Positions 56,346 to 64,000 of a stretch of DNA of 64,000 bases are shown here, in pieces (the first letter of the stretch is position 1; every line of letters begins with the position of its first letter). The translations under genes and the position numbers were made by a program. The notes under the pieces are model-generated. The model did not search any database and had not been told where the DNA came from. It saw nothing but the letters and a program-made list of their open reading frames with translations. The stretch comes from Lutjanus erythropterus (lineage: Eukaryota > Chordata > Actinopteri > Lutjaniformes > Lutjanidae), in assembly GCA_020091685.1 (NCBI GenBank), contig CM034604.1, forward strand, positions 3,213,820 through 3,277,819, written 5' to 3'.

Positions 56346-56389
56346 GGTAAAGTTACTGCAGCTAGCTTACTAGCTGCAGTAACTTTACC
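56346..56389 (+). repeat. Perfect hairpin: 20-bp stem, 4-nt loop
   Basis: GGTAAAGTTACTGCAGCTAG, loop CTTA, then the exact reverse complement of the first 20 bases. All 20 positions pair and pairing stops immediately outside. It is too short for a typical pre-miRNA but would be a very stable RNA hairpin or a DNA cruciform. Confidence 0.97.
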
Positions 56390-56429
56390 ACTCTTCTTAG
56401 AACCTCACGTACACCGAGGAAGATGATGC

Positions 56430-56745
56430 TGTAGAGACAGCCAGGAGCTCTGTACCCTTTGAGTTAGTTTTAGGTTTATTTAGGGTATTGTTATGCTCTT
56501 AGGCTAGTTTTATGTTTGTTTGTTAAGTTTTCTGTTGATATTGTTAGTTTCTATAGTGCCTGGTTTTATTGTGTCTTCATACTGAGTCCTACATTTTACT
56601 TGATATTTTTACTTATATTTATTTTATTATTATTGTTCTGACTTTTGTTACTGAACATACTTTTTATTACTTACAGCAAAAGTTCTTCACACAGATTTTA
56701 TTTACATAACTGGTGTGACAATAAACTTCTTGAATCCTGAATCAA
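56430..56745 (+). mobile_element. LINE 3'-end remnant, plus strand
   Basis: The stretch ends GTGACAATAAACTTCTTGAA then TCCTGAATC, a signature tail of L2/Rex1-type fish LINEs, preceded by T-rich untranslated-type sequence. No reverse transcriptase is left. Confidence 0.65.
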
Positions 56746-56889
56746 CATGTAGAGAAATGCAAAGCTTGATGGCCTGTGGTGCCCTGGTTACAGTTGCTAA
56801 TCTATGATTGGGTGTTTGCTGTTTGGAGGCGGAGCTTAGCAAAGGACCAATTCACAACATTTTACAGTGTTAACAAGATATTATATGAC

Positions 56890-57430
56890 ATGAAAATTAA
56901 GCAGCCACATATTCATATTGGATTAAGGGAAGCGATGTGATTTTCAAGAAATTAATTTCATGCAGTATATTTCTCATTTTTGGAATAAAAGTCTCAGAAT
57001 ATTTTTCCTTGTTGCTCTGGTGTCTGAAACTGTCTCTTCCTTCCCGACATCCCATAACAGCCTTTAATAAACCCATTACTGCTTCTTCTTGGAAATGCTT
57101 ATTGGCATAGTGGAGGGATTTATGCATGAAACATAGAAGGTTATGGGCTTCTCACTATTTCACACTGGATATGTTTGGTGACAGCGAGCTGTAATGGATT
57201 GAAAGGTGTGAATCCGTATGGATTTACTATAGGGAAGTAATAAAACATGTTGGCTGGCTCTGTCTGGAGGAGTGGGTGACCCAGCTGAAGACCCGGGAAG
57301 ATGAACAGTCTTTCCTGGCTTAGCAGGAATGCAGACAGGTTTCACATAATCACAAATGTGTGGTTTCAATCCCCACCTTCTATCAGACATTAAAAATAGG
57401 GTTGCAGAGGTTTTACCGCTCCACTTTACA
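56890..57430. promoter_or_regulatory. Candidate conserved non-coding block 16
   Basis: Unique sequence rich in homeodomain-like words (AAGAAATTAATTTCATGCAG at about 56,946; CCTTTAATAAACCCATTAC at about 57,061; TTTATGCATGAAAC at about 57,119) with no repeats and no coding frame. Good CNE texture. Confidence 0.45.
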
Positions 57431-57769
57431 ACTTTATTCTTAATCAAAAAGTTTCTCTTGTCTTCTTTTTCTGCTTTTATGAAGTTCGATTAGGATTTGA
57501 AAATTATCATTTAACTAATTTTATGTGTTCATTTGTTCATCTTTACTATTTTATTATATTATTGACTGTATAAAAAAAGTCCACTCTCTCCTCCTCTCTC
57601 ATATTGCTTTTCCCAATTACCTGTATCTCTGTTTAATCTCTCTTTAATCCTTCATTTGTGCTTGGTGGCTTATTTAACTTTTCCATCTTTTCTTCTTCTT
57701 CTTTTCTTGGCTCTTTCTTCTTCCTAGTTGAAAAGCGTTTTTCAAAAGACCACTGAGGTTTCTGTCTCT

Positions 57770-57960
57770 CACCCACACAGTGTTCATTTCTTCACTCTGC
57801 AATCTGTTGCTATCAGTTGTATGCAAATAAAGTAAACATGTAAAGCTGTTAATTCCAGCGAGCCTGCAGCATATGTGACTGGATATTCATGAAGAGACGA
57901 GAAGAAAGAAGTGGAAAAGTCCTCTGGCTTCAGTTTAAAGAGCCATTTAATATTGTAAGA
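57770..57960. promoter_or_regulatory. Candidate conserved block 17: octamer beside forkhead site
   Basis: ATGCAAAT, a perfect POU octamer, is at 57,831-57,838. GTAAACA, a forkhead core, is at 57,842-57,848, three bases away. TGGATATTCATGAAG and CATTTAATATTG follow. Unique, repeat-free sequence ends abruptly at the transposon inserted at 57,965. Confidence 0.45.
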
Positions 57961-57964
57961 TTCA

Positions 57965-58974
57965 GTGAGACTTTATTTGAAGGGGTGTGCATAAGACTGA
58001 CATTACACCGTCCTAACCATGACATGACACCTGTCATGGACATGATGAAGTCTTTGTGAATGTTTTTGACTGTTATCATTAAATGTCAGTTGGTCAATTA
58101 TGCAATTTTTAATTGAAGGTTGACATTGTTTGGAATGTCTTTGTAATGACAACTTGACACTGACATTGTATGTGAGAGCATTATAAGCATGTCCCGAAAC
58201 ATTTGGGACTTCTTATAAAGACAAGTTTTATTACTTTTATAACAGTGTCATGAATAATTCCCTTAATGTCAACTAATGGTACATTTTGGACTTGTCATAG
58301 AGATGTCATTAAGTTTTATTACACTGTTAAATGGTTTTATGCTGCTATGGTATGTTTATGACAGGTTACAGTATGCTGTCTTGTCGAGATGTCATAGCAA
58401 AAACACTGATAGGTCACATTGTCTTAGTTAATGTCAAGTTGTCATAATAAAGACATTTTTGTTTTAGCTAACGCCAAGCTGACATAGCAAAAACATCGAC
58501 AGGTTATGTTGAATTGGGGATTTGGTTAAAGTCAGGCTGTCATAACAAAGACATTTTTGTCTTTGTTAATGTCAAGTTGTCGTAGCAAGGAGATTGACAG
58601 GTTATATTGACTTGGTTAATGTCAACTTGTCATAGCCAAGTGACTGACAGGTTATGTTGTCCTGGTTAATGTCAAGTTGTCATCACAAAGACCTTTTTGT
58701 CTTTTTTGTCAACTTGTCATAACAAAAACATGACACATGACAGCTTAGGCTAAACTGGTTAATGTCATGTCAACTTGTCATAGCCACATGTTGTCTTTGC
58801 TAATGTTAAGTTGTCATGAGAAAGATATATTCAATAATGTCAACTCTGCATTAAAAAATGACACAATTGACTTAGTCACACTTAAAAACAACAGTAATAA
58901 ATATTCATAAAGACTTCTTCATATTTAAGTGTCATGTCAGTCTTGTGCACACCCCTTCAAATAAAGTGTTATCT
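57965..58974. mobile_element. hAT-like MITE with internal tandem repeats, about 1.0 kb
   Basis: The left end GTGAGACTTTATTTGAAGGG and the inverted right end GATAACACTTTATTTGAAGG both continue GTGTGCAYAAGACTGACAT. The flanks AAGATTCA (57,957-57,964) and TAGATTCA (58,975-58,982) match at 7 of 8. The interior repeats GTCAAGTTGTCATAACAAAG-like words at about 58,433, 58,473, 58,531, 58,571, 58,621, 58,671, 58,708 and 58,769. Non-coding. Confidence 0.88.
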
Positions 58975-59029
58975 TAGATTCAAGAAAAAAGAGGTCACGA
59001 CCTGCAGTTCTTTGTACGTCTATAAAATC

Positions 59030-59500
59030 TAAATGCGACAGTCTCTTCAGGAGTTATTATGTCGTCCAAGGACATTATGCGCTGTTACGTCTTCTTTATT
59101 CATGTTTTTTTTCATCTTCTAACATCTCAGACACTTACCATTTTTAGAAATCACAGACAGAACTTCATCTTAAGTACTGTGTATCTCTCAGACTGTGTGA
59201 ACATCTCTTCTCCTTCCTCTCTGCAGCCCCTTCCCCTCCTCCCCTCCATCCCTCCCTTCCTCCCCCCTCTCTTTATCTACATCACAGAACAACAAACAAA
59301 GTCTTGCTTCTGTGGTTCTGACAGCCACGCGAAACCCAAAGTCACACAAGTTAACAAGTGGCATATTTCCACATGCTAATTCAGTCGCTCTGGGAAGTGG
59401 GCACGCAACAGTGACCTCTCTCTGAGTCAAAGTACGCCACCAGCATATTAATGCCAATGTAAACATAGTCGAGGGCTAAATTACAACGCTATGACTGCGG
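59030..59500. promoter_or_regulatory. Candidate conserved non-coding block 18
   Basis: A pyrimidine-rich run (59,205-59,275) is followed by unique text with CACATGCTAATTCAGTCGC, CCAGCATATTAATGCCAATG and CTACATTTTAATAAAAATG. The mixed CpG/AT texture and absence of repeats fit a regulatory element. Confidence 0.45.
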
Positions 59501-60500
59501 CCTCTACATTTTAATAAAAATGATATACTGTTAGTATTTAATATTTGTTTTCACTGGCGCATTCTCTAAGTCTCAAAGGTCAGTGTGGTCAATCCAGACT
59601 ATAATTGTGAAAGAAGCTTAAGGGCAGATATCTGTCAAAACAGAGTTTATGCAGAATGGTCACTGTGTCAAAGTGATTACTCTAAAAAACAGTTAACTTA
59701 GAAAAGTCAGGAAATATAAGTGCAGTAGTTCTTCATCCTCAAGAGAGACATGAGTACATGGAAGAAAACAAGATACTGAAGAATAAAATACATTAAAACA
59801 CAGGAAAAATTAAGTATAATAAGAAGAAACACCATGAAAAAGTTAAATCTTACATCTTCTTATTATCTTATAAATCTTGATCTATAAAATATGCAGTAAT
59901 TATAGCTGTCAGATAAATGTGGTGAGAGAAAAGGAAGAGCATTCCCCTCTGAAATGTAGTCAAGTAAAAAAAAAAAAGATAAAGATAAGATTACATTTAT
60001 CTTGATTCATTCATAAGAAAAAGTGATGGGTACCAATTACTGTATTATAAATTATAAGAAAGGAAAAACTGTGCATGTATGTGACAATCTGTCAATATTA
60101 CTATGAAGAAAAAAAATTACAGAAATGTGAGTAAGTGTTACAAATGTCACAAATCACAAGAATATATGAAATATGAATGGAGAAAAATACAGTAGGCAAC
60201 ATACACTGCATAAATTAATTGTTTTTAGTAAGTAGTGAAAACTTTACAGTTCTACAAACTACATGAAATGTTGAGTGCCAGAAGAATCTTCTATCTTTTG
60301 TGTTTTTTAAACTCATGACTTTTGATTAATAGGGAAATTATGTTCCTAAAACACAAATGTTTTAAGAGCAAAAATATTTTATTTGTTACTACATTGAGTT
60401 TACTGAGCATGAAATAATAGGCTTTTATATTTACTATATACTAATATTCGATATACTGTATTATACTGATTTATTCAGTTCTGTTAACTTATTACAAGGT
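59501..60500. other. No feature recognised
   Basis: Very AT-rich unique sequence. Several A- and T-runs; nothing structured. Confidence 0.5.
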
Positions 60501-60702
60501 GAGGGGTGACTGAAAATTCAGAGCTGCATTTACTCAAAATATTTGAGTTGGCTAATCAAAGAGTGCACATAACACTAACTCCAAATATTTAAGCTCTGAT
60601 GACCTCAAACTTTTGAGTTCATTAACTAACAAAAATTGTGGGAATTGATTGCCCTGATTTTTTTGAGTACTTCTAATGTATTTGGGTTTACAGTGTAACA
60701 TA
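60500..60702. mobile_element. Possible palindromic MITE fragment
   Basis: TTTACTCAAAATATTTGAGT, AACTCCAAATATTTAAGC and a right end TTGGGTTTACAGTGTAA resemble the CACTGTAAA-terminated palindromic family but with different arms. A left terminus is not seen. Confidence 0.4.
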
Positions 60703-60934
60703 TAGCAGATATGATTTTCAAAAAGAGCAGAAATAAGTTTTGAACGCAGTAGCTTGAGTTAAAATGGGATAAAAAGGAGGAAAAACAAAATTTTACTTTT
60801 ACAGTAGTTATGTAAAGGTTACTTTCCTCTTCTGACTTTACTCCAACAGCTAGCATCTTCATGGGGAAAGCTAACGCTGGCATGCTAAATGTTATATGCA
60901 TAATGTCAGCTAGATATATGTTAATATAATAATA

Positions 60935-61130
60935 TTAAAGGAGTAATTTGGCATCATGGGCAATCCTCTTATTTGGTTACTTTCTGGGACTGAGATAAGA
61001 AGATGGATATCAAACTCATGTCTGTCAGGACATAGTTAGCCTAGCTTTGCACAAAGACTACCTGTTTCTGTCTAAAATGAAATGTCTATCAACACCTCTG
61101 AAGCTACAGCTTTATTGTGCTCAGTGATGG
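60935..61130 (+). mobile_element. Dispersed fish repeat, worn
   Basis: GGCATCATGGGCAATCCTCT, ACTCATGTCTGTCAGGACAT and TAGCCTAGCTTTGCACAAAG follow the order of a common fish MITE phrase. The 5' and 3' termini are not preserved. Confidence 0.55.
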
Positions 61131-61261
61131 ACGAGTGTTTTTAAGAAGTTAATACTGATTAGAGAAGCTGCTTTCATTTCATTTCGTTTCCCTGCATGCA
61201 GTAATGTTACTGCAGCAAATATGTGCTACTTTAAAGCAACAAAACTAGGAACTGGTTATAA

Positions 61262-61664
61262 ATTTGACAGGACTGAGGAAACTCTGCACAGGAAACAGAG
61301 TTAAATGATCAGTGAAGTTACTCTTCCAAGCAACATCGAGGTGTTTGCTATCTATCTTTTCAAAGTCCCCAGGAAACAAGACCAACCTCCAAGCTTCTGA
61401 AGATGGCAAATTAGCGCCTTTGACGCTAATGGTATGAATGTAAACAAGCTAACATTCTTTTGCAGTGATGTAGTCATTTTAATGACAGAGCTCTCCTCCC
61501 AAAGTGCAAATGTTCCACCAAAACAAGTTCCCCCTCGACACTATTTTGCTGTAGCGCCTTCGCCACATCCTGGGCTTAGCAAGTAAACTAAAAACTATTA
61601 TATTTGACAGGATGGAGGAAACTCTGTGGAAGAAACAGAGTTAAATAATCAATGAAGTTGCTCT
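61262..61664 (+). repeat. Direct repeat pair, about 63 bp, 340 bp apart
   Basis: TTTGACAGGACTGAGGAAAC at 61,264 and TTTGACAGGATGGAGGAAAC at 61,602 begin two copies that continue GAAACAGAGTTAAATRATCA and ATGAAGTT. The spacer includes phrases such as CGCCTTCGCCACATCCTGGG known from fish repeats, so both copies may belong to one element. Confidence 0.7.
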
Positions 61665-62375
61665 GGTGTGGATTGCGGGTGAAGGGGCACACAGTGCCTT
61701 TTTAGGTCCTGTAAATTTAGAGCACTGTCTGCACTGCGCATCACTAAAAGACTTTTGTTTCCACCACAGCCAACATCTGGACAACTAACAACAAAAGCCT
61801 TCTGAGTGTAACACTGAACCAGCAGATCAACTGTGGAGTGCAACAAGGCCGCCAACAGGGTATGAAAGTAATATAGTAATATAATGAGTAAACAAGTCAA
61901 AGTAACAAGAGGAATCAGCTTCAGTTCCATTGTTCCTACGCAAAGACCAAAACCAAATCTGGCAACCTGTGCATTAGCTGGAGATGCTGCCCTTTGTTGT
62001 GCAGATGGACACTCTGTTTTTCAACCAGCTAGACCATGAAAGCTAACTTCCTCTCAAATTAATTACTGTTGGTTTTATGCTTGTACAAATCAACATGTTA
62101 ATCAGTGATCTTTAGTGTGATTCTTTAAAGTTTAGACAGGAAGACACCAGCTGTTTCCCCGAGTTCCAGGATTTACACTAGGCTAACCACGTCCTGACTC
62201 CAGCTCTGAATTTAACACACAGACCTGAGATTTATTTCTGTTCTCTTATCTCACACTCAGACAGAAAGCATGTACGTGAATTCCCCAAAATGAATTAGAA
62301 CTTAAAGTATGTTGTTGTTAAATGTCAAATAAATTAACAGATGGGAAAAAAATACAAAAGACATACGTACGCAGG
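61665..62375. other. No feature recognised
   Basis: Unique sequence with short open frames only. Confidence 0.45.
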
Positions 62376-62379
62376 TAAA

Positions 62380-62960
62380 CAGAAGCTGAGAGGTAGAATT
62401 TAGAAAGTGACAGATGCTCTCCGTTCCCCCGTTCAGGCGGAGCAGCATGTGTATGAATGCTGTCCGTCTTCAAAGCGAGGATCCACTCAGCATTCCTCCA
62501 CGCTCCCTCCTCCGACCAATAATTATCTCAATCAGAAGATAAAAAGGAGTTGAGGGGCCGGGGCTAGATGTGGGCCGATCCCTATAAATCTTACATAATC
62601 CCTTTTGTTTCCCTAAAGGGCAAAAAGAACTGAATGTGGAGTCAAAAGTGCACACAGGGTGTTTTAATGACAGAGACGAGCTGAAAAGTTTGGAGCTAGC
62701 CAGTGGCGTCTCATTAATATATACACACAGGCTGCAGCCAGTGTTAAAGGATGACTACCTGCTCCCTTATTCCGCCTCAGTCAGTGCTGATGTACTGCAG
62801 CTGAAACGCCTGGTGATGAGGAAGGAGTTTAAGAGAGGCGGGTGGCGATTGATGTTATAATGATAGCGGGTTTCTCCCAAGGCTGCTGCTGCGCTGCTGG
62901 AAAGCTGAGGGCCGGACTGAAGCCTGTGGAGGATTCAACACGTTCTCTCTGACTCCACAG
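62380..62960. promoter_or_regulatory. Candidate conserved non-coding block 19
   Basis: Unique sequence combining CpG-rich ends with AT-rich cores. GACCAATAATTATCTCAATC (about 62,514) holds a CCAAT box beside a TAATTATC homeodomain/GATA-like word. CTATAAATCTTACATAATCC lies near 62,582 and CTCATTAATATATACACAC near 62,709. No repeats or convincing coding frame. Confidence 0.48.
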
Positions 62961-63099
62961 ACCATGAAGACACTGTTTGAGGATGAAATTCCTTACATAG
63001 CAGTTAAATATATGAAAAAGGATTGCAGGGCTTTAATAATAGGCACAAAACTCTCATTTATTACACTGAGTAGCCATTTTTCTGTGGTGTGTTCTCAGG

Positions 63100-63865
63100 C
63101 TTGTGGAATAACAGGTTAGTAATGATATATGATATATGTAAAGGGTAACTGTTCCATTACAGTTGCAGATAAAAAAGATGTAATCAAATTACAGATACAT
63201 TTTACAAAACTGGGGATTATTAGTAGCATTATAATTTTAAAATAAAGAATAAATGATATACTACCATGCACAGTGCACACAGCTGCCAATTCATTACCAT
63301 GGCCTCTAGAGAAAAAATGCTTCACTGGGTGGAAATATCACCAATTTTTGTCTTTAAATCAATTGATCAATCACTAAATTGTGCACAACCAAAGACAACA
63401 ACAAAAATAAATACTTATAATTGGCATCTATTTTGATAATTGGTTCATTATTTTGAGTAATTGTTAATAAAAAATGTTCAAATTCTATGATTTCACCTTC
63501 TTTAAAGCTGAATATTTTGGAGTTACGGACAAAACAAGACATTTGAGAACGTCTTCTCGAGCTTTGATCAACATTTTTTGGCGTTTTTTTTTAACATTTC
63601 ATGGACCAAACAACTAATCAATTAATTGAGAAAATAATCCATTCTGAAAATAATCTTGCTGCCCTAAAAACACTATATTAGGCTAAATAATTTCACTATA
63701 TTCTATACTGAGGTAATCCAAAAGTAACAGAAAGTAATAGAAAGTAATCACGTTACATTACTTTAATATTGTCACACATGGATTATGTTACTGACCACAT
63801 TTTTTAATGGGTAATTAGTAACTGTAGAAGAATATATTTTAAAGTAACCCACCCAACCCTGTGTT
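63100..63865. mobile_element. hAT-like element split by a nested insertion
   Basis: GTAACTGTTCCATTACAGTT and GTAATCAAATTACAGATACA on the left, and AAAGTAACCCACCCAACCCT on the right, are typical of GGGTTGGGTTACTTT-type fish hAT elements. A TAGGGCTG-family copy lies between. The outer boundaries are approximate. Confidence 0.5.
63370..63666 (-). mobile_element. TAGGGCTG-family hAT MITE, minus orientation, 3' truncated
   Basis: Read on the minus strand it starts TAGGGCAGCAAGATTATTTT and runs through TGTCTTGTTTTGTCCGTAAC, as in the copy at 7,327. The far terminus is lost near 63,370. Confidence 0.7.
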
Positions 63866-64000
63866 TTCTTACCAGGTATCCATTTTTACCTAAGCTAATT
63901 ATTTTATAGTAACATTTGCTATTTTTTTATTTGATGGCTATACTGCCCTACAAAGCCAAAATGCAGTAAGTGCACACACCAAAATTGGACCTGGTGACAT

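Overview
The window looks like teleost (probably percomorph) nuclear DNA: AT-rich non-coding sequence with (CA)n/(GT)n microsatellites, many short non-autonomous DNA transposons (hAT-type with 8-bp target duplications, elements bounded by TTAA), a dead Tc1/mariner copy, a decayed L2/Rex1-like LINE, LINE 3' tails and a scar of a tRNA-derived SINE. The species and genomic locus cannot be named from sequence alone. No convincing intact protein-coding gene is present. Every open frame longer than about 100 codons lacks gene structure, starts at a non-ATG codon, or lies in a repeat; four weak coding candidates are listed with low confidence.

Layout. 1-1.3 kb: complex unique sequence, possible conserved non-coding element (CNE). 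1.56-3.39 kb: a two-copy tandem duplication with a later transposon insertion in copy 1. 4.1-4.7 kb: TTAA element. 5.0-5.9 kb: CNE candidate. 6.2-8.9 kb: microsatellites, a 42-bp minisatellite and two hAT elements. 9.1-9.6 kb: GC-rich island with a possible exon. 10.2-10.8 kb: 21-bp minisatellite. 12.1-13.2 kb: CNE candidates. 13.7-14.9 kb: a 152-bp satellite array. 17.3-17.9 kb: AT-rich repeat block with a 68-bp palindrome. 18.0-18.6 kb: CNE candidate. 19-24.4 kb: hAT and long-inverted-repeat elements. 24.6-25.3 kb: CNE candidate, followed by a possible terminal exon on the minus strand. 26.5-29.7 kb: Tc1 relic beside a LINE relic. 30.2-30.8 kb: TTAA element containing (CA)n. 31.5-32.5, 35.1-35.6, 37.9-38.3 and 41.3-42.4 kb: CNE candidates separated by repeats and featureless DNA. 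42.6-48.4 kb: dense transposon debris and a small promoter-like block at 46.5-47.0 kb. 51.8-52.4 kb: a stray satellite monomer and half of a TTAA element. 52.9-54.2, 56.9-57.4, 57.8, 59.0-59.5 and 62.4-62.9 kb: further CNE candidates. The window ends in nested transposon debris.

Interpretation. Repeat-free, compositionally complex blocks with homeodomain-, POU- and CCAAT-type motifs recur every few kilobases between repeat-filled spacers and no gene is seen. That is the usual look of a gene desert or large intron around a developmental regulator. This is inference: cross-species alignment would decide it and could not be run. The most unusual items are the 152-bp satellite with a tRNA B-box-like core in each monomer, its single dispersed monomer 37 kb away, the 68-bp palindrome built from a four-copy motif, a perfect 20-bp-stem hairpin at 56.35 kb, and a long-palindrome element family found alone once and inside two different hAT elements.
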